Part shown: positions 36,818 to 47,923 of the stretch, in pieces
Layout: every line of letters begins with the position of its first letter
How positions within the stretch are numbered: the stretch's first letter is position 1
Assembly: GCA_028095005.1 (NCBI GenBank)
Contig: CM051459.1
Span: forward strand, 148,408,901 to 148,472,900
DNA: 64,000 nt
Source: Rhynchospora pubera
Lineage: Eukaryota; Streptophyta; Magnoliopsida; Poales; Cyperaceae
Direction: 5' to 3'
Notes under the pieces: generated by a model
Told to the model about the DNA's origin: nothing
Databases searched by the model: none
Seen by the model: only the letters and a program-made list of their open reading frames with translations
Program-made: the position numbers and the translations under genes

Positions 36818-37375
36818 TTTTGTAACGGTTATTAAGGAATAACCGTTACAGAATTCATAATTTCATTTTTTTTATATCAACAATATCTGTAACGGTTATT
36901 CCTTAATAACCGTTAACGGTTATTAGATTATAACCGTTACACTGGATCTAAAAAAATAGTAAAATGTATTTCCGTCAATAATAGGATAACGGTTATTATA
37001 TAACAACCGTTATAGAAGCCAGTCTTCTGTAACGGTTATTATCTATTAACCGTTACAAATGTTCTCCATAAAACCGTAACCACATTTCCGTCCACTATAC
37101 CATAACAGTTATTAGATAATAACCGTTACAGAAGCCATTCTTCTGTAACGGTTATTAGATAATAACCGTTATAGATCTGTAACGGTTATTAGATAATAAC
37201 CGTTATAGATCTGTAACGGTTATTAGATAATAACCGTTATAGATCTGTAACGGTTATTAGATAATAACCGCTATAACGGTTATTAGACATTCTGTAACGG
37301 GGGCTACTGTAACGTACGTGTACCGTTACAAATGCCTTTTATTAACCGTTACAGAAGTCGAAATTTCGCGTAGTG
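36818..37375. repeat. CACTA subterminal palindrome block and terminal inverted repeat
   Basis: About ten copies of a palindromic unit, TAACGGTTATT paired with AATAACCGTTA around a 4-6-bp spacer (AGAT, AAGG, ATCT). In 37144-37272 four nearly identical 34-36-bp tandem copies of the form CTGTAACGGTTATTAGATAA plus AACCGTTATAGAT stand in a row. CACTA elements carry short subterminal repeats bound by their TNPA-type protein, so these are probably binding sites. The core AACGG also matches the MSA element bound by plant MYB3R factors. The block ends in the CACTA terminus at 37375. Confidence 0.82.
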
Positions 37376-37378
37376 TCC

Positions 37379-40160
37379 GTTCGAAAAGTCGATCTGAATT
37401 TTCCATCGTAGGGCTCGGCCAAATGCGAAAGGACCTCCTCTATCTCTCTCTCATTTATTTCCCTGCATCCGGCGTATGTGCACTTCAAAGTATCTTCATG
37501 GCATCCATTCTTTGGCTCGGTTATTCTGTGAATCTGTATGTAGGTTTTCGAGGTGTAAATTTTTTTTTTTTAAAACTATGGTGGTGATGGGTGGCTCGCG
37601 ATAAAAGGTTATAATATTCTAAATGGATCATAAATAAATAAATAGACATCTTTTTTTTTAAGTTACTAAACTGTATTTATAAAGTCTATTTTTGTCATTA
37701 AATTCTAGTTTATCTTTTACAATTACTAAACTTTCAAATTATCAAAATTTGATCACTCTACGAATATTCAGCCTAATTACTCATCTTATTTGTCCATTAG
37801 TCACTATTTTTGTTTGCTTGGAATGGTTTCACATGAGAATCCACAAACTCTCGACATCCAATAGAAAATCTAATTTAATATCCCCTTTTTTCATCCTCAA
37901 TAAGTCAAAATTTTCACGGAGTGGTCAAATGTGAATAATTAATAAAAGTTTGGTAATCTTAGAAAAATAAACTAAACTTAATTCCTTTAATTCAAGAATT
38001 TAATGAACTAATCTTCTACATAACAGAATTTACATTTTTTTGGTAGAACCCAAATTCTTTTTTCATACAAGCTGTTTTCCAACGAATTAAAGAGTAATTT
38101 TTTTTTTCCAGGATCACAATGTCGTTGCCAAAGGAATCTATATATTTCTTTGACAGTCAATCATCTTCCTTATCAGGAATTCCATAAATTGACAGGATAT
38201 ACATATATCGGCATTGCACTAAACTCGGAGATGACAAAACACTACCTTATTGACATGTCAGCCCAATAATGATGGGCTGGACGAGAGGAGCAAAATGATT
38301 GATGCAAGCACGAGAGGAGCTCCCAATGGAATTGATGGGCTGGACGCAATCCCACGTTATTAATGGGTTTGACTTCTGACCCATGGGCTGCTGCGGATGA
38401 TCCAATTTATCGCTAATCGCTAATCGCTAGGAGCCTAGGAAATGTACTTCCAAGTTCCAGGGCGCTGCCATATAATATATTTTTTTTAGTTGTGCGTTGC
38501 CAAATTGAAAACTTACCAAGCATTGATTTAACTTAGGAGAATATTTAACTTGTACTAAAGCTATTCAAACAAACGATTAAATCAACAAATAAAAGAACAA
38601 GGTGTTTAAGGAATTTTTTTAAAAAATGCATATATGATATGTTCATGTTAAGGGATAAAATTAATTTTGAAATAAAAGTTTGTGACAAAAGTAGGGTTTT
38701 CATGTTGCATTTTTTTTTTTTTTTGATGAACTGTTGCATTAATTTTCAGGGATTAAAGAAAATGGATTTCAAAACATGTGACAAAAGAAAGGGGTTTTCA
38801 CATTTTGATGATTTTCAAGGTCATATAGTAAAATTACATTGCATTTCCATTTCGAAAATATTGTTCATACTTTCATAAAAAAAAAAAAAGGATAGGTGTT
38901 CATCTATCATGTTACATTCAAATTTAAGAAGTAGCAAGTTTGTATAAAATTTTGCATTTACAAAGTTATTCCCTTTTTACACTGTTTTATGCATAGGATA
39001 TAAAAACAGTAAATAAAAAAAAAACGCATGATTACAGTCATGTTTTGTAATAAGTTTTCGAAATCATCTTTGCATTTTAGATGGTTATACCCATACTTTA
39101 TAAAGAGATAAAAATAATAAACATAAACAAAAGATGAGTTTTCAAAGTCATATTCACATCTTAGTTCATATTATCTTTTAATAATAAAAAAAAACAACAA
39201 GAGGTCTTTGAGCATACTGTGCACTACAAACAAAATCTGTTTTCCCAATAAAAGTTCCTAATAGACATATATATATATTTCAAACTAAATGAGCATATAA
39301 GCTGCACCCAAAAAAAAAGAAGAAGAATTTTAAAGCATTATATAAAAAAAGAGAGAAACAAAACAGTAAAGAAGATTGTTTGTTTGAGGTGACACATGGG
39401 TCCCAGGCATAGAAGTTTATGTCGTTTGATTCACATCTTGAAGCTCCATTGGCAATGGAATAAAAATTCATGAGTTTCAGAATTTCATAAAAATTTCTCA
39501 TACATTGATAAAAGACAGCAGGGGTATTTTTCGAATAAGTTGATATTTTCCAAAACGTTGGACCTCTCTGCAAAAGTACATGCATGAAAAGTTTGTAAAC
39601 ATATTAAAGAACATTTGTACTAATCCTCAGAATTTCTGAACAAGCAAAATGATGTTTCCTCCTTTATTTCCAAAAGGGACAGAAAAGTGCATGAATTTTG
39701 TAAAAACAAAGAAGAGTATATCAAAAGAGGATATGAACATGGTATGTTATGACCCTTGCAACTCACTTTTCAGCAAATCGAGAAACTCAAGCAAAATTGC
39801 CTCAAAACAGTGGCAAAAATTGATTAAAAATGAAAATGGGCATATTGGGTCAAATCAAAGTCGACCTGAATTGGGCATCAAAGCAAACTCTGTTGCTGTA
39901 AATCCACTTACATGAAAGTTGAACAAAAGTGAACAAAGCACACCTTCTGTCTCAATGCCTCTCGCAGCCAACCAGGAAGCTTCAAGCTAAAACAAAGACA
40001 TAGAAAAACTTAGTTTGATCCCCTGAAGCTACCCAAGAAGTTGCTGGCACAAGAAGGTGGCTCAGTGGGCCCCCATAGCCAAGACACAGTCTATACCAAA
40101 TTGAGGCCGAAATGCCTCAGTCCCATTCACCTCACTTCAAGTTTCCCCATTCACAATTGA
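37379..40160. other. AT-rich intergenic DNA, no confident gene
   Basis: No ORF here shows a recognisable domain. There are homopolymer runs near 37560, 38710 and 38880, and a small local repeat near 38266-38335 (GATGGGCTGGACG twice, with ACGAGAGGAGC). The minus strand of about 39200-40140 is less AT-rich and has a TTTTGCAG acceptor-like word upstream of a 60-codon open stretch (39570-39390), so a decayed transcribed element is possible. I could not identify it. Confidence 0.35.
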
Positions 40161-40534
40161 CACTACTTTCGCCTTCTACATACATTCACTAGTCTGAGGA
40201 ACCTCCTCCTGGCAGAGAAAGGTGACCATAGAGCTTCAAGCGCCATTAATGGCTGCTCGATCTCTCTCAGGTTCTTCAAGACAGTACAAGCCTCCATAAC
40301 TCCAACCAATAGCACACCAACGTCTTCAATTGTCATTGACGATTCTAATAAGCCAAGTTTAGACCAAAATGGTGGCCGGAGCAGCAGTAATTTCGCCGGA
40401 GAAAAGCGAGGGGGTTTTCTGCAAAAGCACCAAGTTCTGTCGGGGAAGGCTGGTTTAAATCCGCGTTCTTCGCTCTCCAAAAAAAAAAACCGCGTTTTTC
40501 TTGATCTTCTGTGACTAATTGGCTTGTGGCGGGT
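40161..40534 (-). other. unidentified minus-strand open segment
   Basis: Open on the minus strand from the minisatellite edge to a stop at 40163, ending in a segment rich in charged residues (VLKNLREIEQPLMALEALWS). No family is recognised. Upstream the frame runs straight into the 48-bp minisatellite, whose length is a multiple of three and keeps frames open artificially. Coding status is doubtful. Confidence 0.2.
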
Positions 40535-43500
40535 CACTGATGGGGCGGATGCCACAAAAATAGCGAAAAAATAAAAACCGTTAAATCGTGGGGCGGGTGC
40601 CACAAAATTAGCGAAAAAATAAAAACCGTTAAGTCGTGGGGCGGGTGCCACAAAAATATCGAAAAAACAAAAACCGTTAAATCGTGGGGCGGGTGCCACA
40701 AAATTAGCGAAAAAATAAAAACCGTGTGACGGGCGCCACAAAATTCTAAAAATGTATAAATCATGAGGCGGGTGCCACACAAATAGCGAAAAAATAAAAA
40801 ACATTTAAATTATGGGGCCGGTGCCACAAAAATATCGAAAAAATAAAAACCGTTAAATCATGGGGCGAGTGCCACAAAAATAGCGAAAAAATAAAAACAG
40901 TTAAATCGTGGGGCGAATGCCACAAAAATAGTGAAAAAATAAAAACCCTTAAGTCGTGGGGCGGGTGCCACAAAAATATCGAAAAAACAAAAAACGTTAA
41001 ATCGTGGGGCGGGTGCCACAAATTAGCGAAAAAATAAAAACCGTGTGACGGACGCCGCAAAAATTCTAAAAATATATAAATCATGAGGCGGGTGCCACAC
41101 AAATAGCGAAAAAATAAAAACATTTAAATCATGGGGCCGGTGCCACAAAAATAGCGAAAATATAAAAACCGTTAAATCGTGGGGCCAGGGCCACAAAAAT
41201 ATCGAAAAAAAACTGTTAAATCGTGGGCGGGTGCCACAAAATTATTGAAAAAATAAAAATCGTGTGACGGGGGCCACAAAAATTCTAAAAATGTATAAAC
41301 CATGGGGCGGGTGCGACAAAAATAGCGAAAAAATAAAAACATTTAAATCATAGGGCCGTTGCCACAAAAATAACGAAAAAAATAAAAACCGTTAAATCGT
41401 GGGGCGGGTGCCACAAAAATATCGAAAAAACAAAAATCGTTAAATCGTGGGGCGGGTGCCAAAAAATTAGCGAAAAAATAAAAACCGTGGGACGGGTGCC
41501 ACAAAAATTCTAAAAATGTATAAATCATGGGGCGGGTGGCTCACAAATAGCGAAAAAAACCTTTAAACCATAGGGCGGGTGCCACAAAAATAGCGAAAAA
41601 TTAAAAACCGTTAAATCGTGGGAAGGGTGCCACAAAAATAGCGAAAAAAATAAAAAAATGTGGGACGGGTGCCACAAAAATTCTAAAAATTTATAAATCA
41701 TGGGGCGGGTGGAACAAAAATAGCGAAAAAATAAAAACCGTTAAATCGTGGGGCGGGTGCCACAAAAATTGCGAAAGAATAAAGACCATTAAATCGTGGG
41801 GCGGATTCCACAAAAATTCTAAAAATGTATAAATCTTGGGGGGTGCCACAAAAATATCGAAAAAAATAAAAACCGTTAAATCGTGGGGCGGGTGCCACAA
41901 AAATAGCGAAAAAATAAAACCGTCAAATCGTGGGGCGAATGCCACAAAAATAGCGAAAAATAAAAATCGTTAAATCTTGGGGCGGGTGCCACAAAAATAG
42001 CGAAAAAAATAAACACCGTTAAATCGTGGGGCGGGTGCCACAAAATTAGCGAAAAAATTAAAACCGTTAAATTGTGGGGCGAGTGCCACAAAATTAGCGA
42101 AAAAATAAGAACCGTGGAACGGGTGCCACAAAAATTCTAAAAATGTATAAATCATGGGGTGGGTGCCACAAAAATAGCGATAAAATAAAAACCGTTAAAT
42201 CGTGGGGCGGGTGCCACAAAAATAGCGAAAAAAATAAAAACTGTTAAATCGTGGGGAGGGTGCCACAAAAATAGCGAAAAAATAAAAAATGTGGGACGGG
42301 TGCCACAAAAATTCTAATAATTTATAAATCATGGGGCGGGTGCCACAAAAATAGCGACAAAATTAAAACCGTTAAATCGTGGGGCGTGTGCCACAAAATT
42401 AGCGAAGAAATAAAAACCGTTAAATCGTGGGCCACAAAAAATCTAAAAATGTATAAATCATGTGGCGGTTGCCACAAAAATAGCGAAAAAATAAAAACCG
42501 TTAAATCGTAGGGCGGGTGCTACAAAAATAGCGACAAAATATAAACAGTTAAATCGTGGTGCGGGTGCCACAAAAATAGCGAAAAAATAAAAACTGTGGG
42601 ATGGGGGCCACAAAAATTCTAAAGATGTATAAATTATGGGGCGGGTGCCACAAAAATAGCGAAAAAAATAAACACCGTTAAATCGTGGGGCGGGTGCCAC
42701 AAAAATAGCGAAAAAAAATCGTTAAATGGTGGGGCGGGTGGCACAAAAATAGCGAAATAATAAAAACCGTTAAATCGTGAGGCGGGTGCCACAAAAATAG
42801 CGAAAAAATAAAAACCGTTAAATCGTGAGGCGGGTGCCACAAAAATAGGAAAAAATAAAAATCGTTAAATCGTAGGGCGGGTTCCACAAAAGTATTGAAA
42901 AAGCAAAAACCGTTAAATCGTGGGGCGGGTGCCACAAAATTAGCGAAAAAATAAAAACCGTGTGACGGGCGCCACAAAAATTCTAAAAATATATAAATCA
43001 TGAGGCGGGTGGCACACAAATAGCGAAAAAATAAAAACATTTAAATCATGGGCCGGTGCCACAAAAATAACGAAAATATAAAAACCGTTAAATCGTGGGG
43101 CCAGGGCCACAAAAATATCGAAAAAAAACTGTTAAATCGTGGGCGGGTGCCACAAAATTAGTGAAAAAATAAAAACCGTGTGACGGGGGCCACAAAAATT
43201 TAAAAAAGTATAAACCATGGCGTGGGTGCGACAAAAATAGCGAAAAAATAAAACATTTAAATCATAGGGGTCGTTTCCACAAAAATAGCGAAAAAATAAA
43301 AACCGTTAAATCCTGGGGCGGGTGCCACAAAAATATCGAAAAAACATAAACCGTTAAATCGTGGGGCGGGTGCCACAAAATTTGCTAAAAAATAAAAACT
43401 GTGTGACCGGCACCACAAAAATTCTAAAATTGCATAAATCATGGGGAGGGTGCCACACAAATAGCGAAAAAAATAAAAACATTTAAATCATGGGGCCGGT

Positions 43501-45405
43501 GCCACAAAAATAGCGAAAAAATAAAAACCATTAAATCGTGGGGCCGGTGCCACCAAAATATCGAAAAAACAAAAACCGTGGGAAAAATGTATAAATCTTG
43601 GGGTTTGTGCCACAAAAATATCGAAAAAATAAAAAACGTCAAATTATGGGGCCGGTGCCACAAAAATAGCGAAAAAATAAAAACCGTTAAATCGTGGGGC
43701 GGGAGCCACAAAAATAGCGAAAAAATAAAAACCGTTAAATCGTGGGGCGGGTGCCACAAAATTAGCAAAAAAATAAAAACCATTAAATTGTGGAGCGGGT
43801 GCCACACAAATAGCGAAAAAATAAAAACATTTAAATCATGGGGCGGGTGCCACAAAAATAGCGAAAAAATAAAAACAGTGGGACGGGTGCCACAAAAATT
43901 CTAAAAATGTATAAATCATGGGGCGGGTGCCACACAAATAGCTAAAAAATAAAAATATTTAAATAATGGGGTCGGTGCCACAAAAATAGCGAAAAAATAA
44001 AAACCGTTAAGTCGTGGGGCCGGGGCCACAAAAATATCGAAAAAAACTGTTAAATCGTGGGGCGGGTGCCACAAAATTAGTGAAAAAATAAAAACCGTGT
44101 GACGGGGGATACAAAAATTCTAAAAATGTCTAAATAATGGGGCGGGTGCCACACAAATAGCGAAAAAATAAAAACATTTAAATCATGGGGCCGGTGCCAC
44201 AAAAGTAGCGAAAAAATAAAAACCGTTAAATCGTGGGGCGGGTGCCACAAAAATATCGAAAAAACAAAAACCGTTAAATCGTGGGGCAGGTACCACAAAA
44301 TTAGCGGAAAAATAAAAACCGTGTGACGGGCGCCACAAAAATTCTAAATATGTATAAATCTTGGGGCAGGTGCCACACAAATAGCGAAAAAATAAAAACA
44401 TTTAAATTATGGGGCCGGTGCCACAAAAATAGCGAAAAAATGAAAACCATTAAATCGTGGGGCCGGTGCCACAAAAATATCGAAAAAACAAAACCGTGGG
44501 ACGGGTACCACAAAAATTCTAAAAATGTATAAATCTTGGGGTGGGTGCCACAGAAATATCGAAAAAATGAAAACCGTTAAATCATAGGGCGGGTGCCAAA
44601 AAAATAGCGAAAAAAAACCGTTAAATCGTGGGGCGGGTGCCACAAAAATTGCGAAAAAATAAAAACCGTTAAATCGTGGGGCGGGTGCCACAAAATTAGC
44701 GAAAAAATAAAAACCGTGGGACGTGTGCCACAAAAATTCTAAAAATTTATAAATCATAGGGCGGGTGCCAAAAAAATAGCGAAAAAATAAAAACCGTTAA
44801 ATCGTGGGCCGGGTGCCACAAAAATAGCGAAAAAATAAAAATCGTAAAATCGTGGGGCGGGTGCCACAAAAATTCTAAAAATGTATAATTCGTGGGGCGG
44901 GCGCGACAAAATACTGAAAAAGCGGAAACCGTGGGGCGGGTGCCACAAAAATTATAAAAATGTATAAATCGTGGAGCGGGTGGCACAAAATACTGAAAAC
45001 CCAAACCGTTGGGCGCGTGCCACAAAATACTGATAAATCGCAAACCGTGGGGCGGGTGCCACAAAAATTCTAAAAATGTATAACTCGTGGGGCGGGTGCC
45101 ACAAAATACTGAAAAAGCACAAACCGTGGGGCGGGTGCCACAAAAATTCTAAAAATGTATAAATCGTAGGGCGGGTCCCACAAAAATTCTAAAAATGTAT
45201 AACTCGTGGGGCGGGTGCCACAAAATACTGAAAAAGCACAAACCGTGGGGCGGGTGCCACAAAAATTCTAAAAATGTATAAATCGTGGGGCGGGTCCCAC
45301 AAAAATTCTAAAAATATATAAATCGTGGGGCGGGTGCCATAAAATACTGAAAAAGCGCAAACTGTGGGGCGGGTGCCACAAAAATTATAAAAATGTATAA
45401 ATCGT
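40535..45405. repeat. 48-bp minisatellite array (about 100 units) with higher-order structure
   Basis: The unit is GTGGGGCGGGTGCCAC followed by AAAAATAGCGAAAAAATAAA and AACCGTTAAATC (48 bp). Variants include a GTGTGACGGGCGCCAC form followed by ATTCTAAAAATGTATAAATC. Because 48 is divisible by 3, all frames show repeated pseudo-peptides (FLWHPPHDLTVFIFSL on the minus strand), which are not proteins. A multi-unit block at about 40930-41500 recurs at about 42850-43415 (offset 1916 bp at the GGGGCCAGGG marker) and partly near 43790-44340. From about 44870 the pattern shifts to 39/40-bp units. Each unit pairs a GC-rich head with an A-rich tail. Confidence 0.95.
44870..45405. repeat. right-end subarray: 119-bp trimer of 39/40-bp units
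   Basis: Here the unit heads stay GTGGGGCGGGTGCCAC but the tails alternate between AAAATACTGAAAAAGCACAA (39-bp unit) and AAAAATTCTAAAAATGTATA (40-bp unit). The order one 39 plus two 40 gives a 119-bp repeat: TAACTCGTGG recurs at 45081 and 45200. It is a locally homogenised edge of the minisatellite. Confidence 0.85.
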
Positions 45406-46052
45406 TTAGCCACAGAAAATCCTGGAGATGGAAAAAAAGAGAAATAGAGGAGACAGCTCTCATCTCCGTCTGCCTCGTCTCTCTCTCACTTGTCTCTCAT
45501 TCTCTCTGTTCCTTCTTTGAGCTTCTCTCTGTCATGAGGAGATTCCTTCTCTTCTTCGTGCTTACTACGGCTATCGAGGTCATCAATGCAAAGGCGATGT
45601 GGCTCTCTCCTTCCTTGGCACCAGCTCTCTCTCTGTCATCTTCCTTCCTTTGGCTTTGTTCTGAGGTGCTTCTATTAAACTGACATTAAATTAGGGTTTT
45701 GTTTCGTGCTTGTTTTTGGGGTTGAAATTGGAGATAGAGAGAGGGAGATAAGGCGCCAGGAAGGTAATCCTTGTTGCATCTTTGGTCAATTGCTCGATTG
45801 TTTTGTTAGTCTGTCGAAATTGCATTGAATTTGTGTGATTTTCTTTGAGTATTAGGTGTATGGACTTGTTTCTATTTCTGATTGGCATTGCTTTGATCCT
45901 AGCTTTGATTTTGCTAGAAAGTTTGAGGCATTTGAGTTCATCTCGTGAGCAAGGTATATCTCATCCATTCAGTTAAGTTTTTCTTTAGGAGTAGGCTTAA
46001 TCCTTAGTGCTAACTTCTGTGATTGTTGTGCAAATCTATTAATGGCTATGGA
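45406..46052 (+). other. CT-rich, possible 5' region of an unidentified gene
   Basis: CT-rich leader-like sequence (45450-45535) precedes an ATG at 45535 that opens a 49-codon frame starting MRRFLLFFVLTTAIEVINAK, which resembles a secretion signal. An AATTAGGGTTTT word (reverse telo-box-like) follows at about 45689. No family is recognised and no downstream exon can be traced, because the copia array begins at 46053. The short ORF may be chance. Confidence 0.3.
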
Positions 46053-47811
46053 TGTTAGTTAAGTGCATAATTTTCATTTTATGATTAAATACTCCTAATT
46101 AGCCATAAACAATCATGCACAAACACGGATCTTGCACTAAGCCATTCACACCAGAGAGAAGGGTTCAAGGTATACCTCTCTTGATGTAGTAATCAAGAGG
46201 CTCGAACCGGCTAGGTTGTAGGTGGTTGTGCTCGCGTCTAGCTCCCGCCTCCTTGTCGAATCACCTCGAGTCCACTTGGTATTAACCAAATCCTCAACAA
46301 GTTATGCTAGTAACTTGGAGGATGTGACTAATCCCTAGCTTTCCCAATCTTCTAGCAAATCAACAAGTTATTTGAGGAAGAATGGAGGGCTCAACACATG
46401 AGCAATAGGGAGAGATGAGAGGGAGGAGGCGCACACCAAGGGAGGGGGCGGCTAGGTTAGTGGGAGAGAGAGAGGGGGGGATTTGCAACCATACACATCC
46501 TTATATAGAGTGCAAACCCTACCTACCTCACACTAACTATTTACCAAATTGCCACCCCACCTACCTCCATGCATGGCCGGCCACAATAAAGGCCTTTATG
46601 GGCCAATTGCTTTGCCTCATGGGTCCACTTAATCAATCATTAAATGGCCTCTCTTGTTGCTCTCAATTTGGATCCCTATTGGGCCTTTAATTAACTATTT
46701 AATTAAAGCCCTATAATATGCATATGTGTTGAAATAAATAATTATTAACTTAATAATAATTATTTAGGGATTAGATAATGCATTAATTTATTTCTATATG
46801 ATCCCTTTGATTTAATTAATTATAACGGTCTATAACGCTATTTAATTAATTAATCAACTTATCATATTTTGCAATACCAATTATTGTAAATAAATAAATA
46901 ATGCAAGCATGGTTAAAACACCAATTCTGTGTGACCCTTTGAGGATTTATGCTACGTTGGACATGGAGTTAAATCGCTATTTAATTCCAATAATCATAAG
47001 CGGTATCTAGCAACACGTTATGATCCCCAATTCGCATAAATAGTGTACAGCTACAATATTTCAATCCTGCATAAGAGAATAAAGATATATCTCTATTTTG
47101 ATTCCTATGCCTCACGATATCATCGTATAATCCAAGATAGGAATGTGTCATTCTTGCAGATTATACGTTTCTTGATCTAGAGATAATTGTATCAGTTGCT
47201 AGCAAACAATCTATCTCCATCAAGGGGCCCAAACAGATATCGTCACTCACTAAGTGAATTAATGAGGGACATACGGTTTTCTTGACTATTTAGCTTTTCC
47301 CCGCACAATTCAAGAGAACATAAATAACGTCCGTATAGCAGCCCTTATCGGGAATCAGCGGTAGACGATATTTATTGAACCTATCCTCATGTGGAAAAGA
47401 TAAATATCTCAAACTTAGAATCAAAATCATAACGAAATAAATAATGACACCAAAACACAATCCATATATTTATTTCGTTTGGGTCATGTCCTGTACTATG
47501 TTCAATTAACATAAACATATGCAATTAAGTTGGTTACTCTTAACCTGTGATTTATAGAACTTAATCAACACTTAACTTGCATACTAATCTTATTGATAAT
47601 TAATGTTCCTTGTTAATTATCAAGATTATGGACGCTTTAGATTTATTGTTGTCATTTACTACTAAATGAATCACAGTGATCTATAATTCAGATCCTCAAC
47701 CTGAATGAACTGTCAACACATAAATCAAGGAACAAATGATATAAAATCATCCATAACACAAAACCATAGAAGTAGCCAAATATGATTGGCTTCTAGGACA
47801 TATCTCTAATA
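46053..47811 (-). repeat. copia LTR 1 (1759 bp)
   Basis: On the plus strand it begins TGTTAGTTAAGTGC and ends near CTCTAATA. LTR2 shows that the ancestral end was CTCTAACA, so the element ends are TGTTAG and CTAACA. Relative to coding direction this is the 3' LTR of copy 1. It has several private differences from LTR2 and LTR3 (for example near 46123 and 46152). Confidence 0.93.
46501..46507 (-). promoter_or_regulatory. TATA box in LTR1
   Basis: The minus strand reads CTATATAAGG about 450 bp before the LTR's downstream end, a sensible position for the U3/R boundary. Counterparts lie at 54609-54615 (LTR2) and 62718-62724 (LTR3). Confidence 0.6.
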
Positions 47812-47823
47812 ATCTCCCACTTG
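47812..47823 (-). promoter_or_regulatory. polypurine tract, copia copy 1
   Basis: The minus strand reads CCAAGTGGGAGAT immediately upstream of the LTR, the expected primer site for plus-strand DNA synthesis. Confidence 0.75.
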
Positions 47824-47923
47824 GCCTAGAGTCAATCAATAGTGACTTCTAGCCAGTGTATAGTACTCAATGTAATATCCAAATATACATGTCTCATACT
47901 AACGCCTAAATAAAAGATACAAC

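Larger units (their letters stand above)
33326..37375 (+). mobile_element. 5'-truncated CACTA (En/Spm) transposon
   Basis: The right end is diagnostic: read on the minus strand from 37375 it begins CACTACGCGAAATTTCGACT, the CACTA terminal inverted repeat. The adjoining 37376-37378 (TCC) would be the 3-bp target duplication. Inside lies a subterminal block of repeated palindromes (36818-37375), as expected of CACTA elements, preceded by a decayed Ulp1-protease gene (33757-36581). No CACTA terminus or Tnp2 transposase is found to the left, so the 5' portion was lost or lies elsewhere. The true left limit is unknown; 33326 is simply where the duplication ends. Confidence 0.8.

Noticed and set aside
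40535..45405. Long ORFs with repeated FLWHPPHDLTVFIFSL-like units on the minus strand
   Set aside because: The 48-bp repeat unit keeps any frame without a stop open. Several frames on both strands are open at once, and indels break them irregularly.
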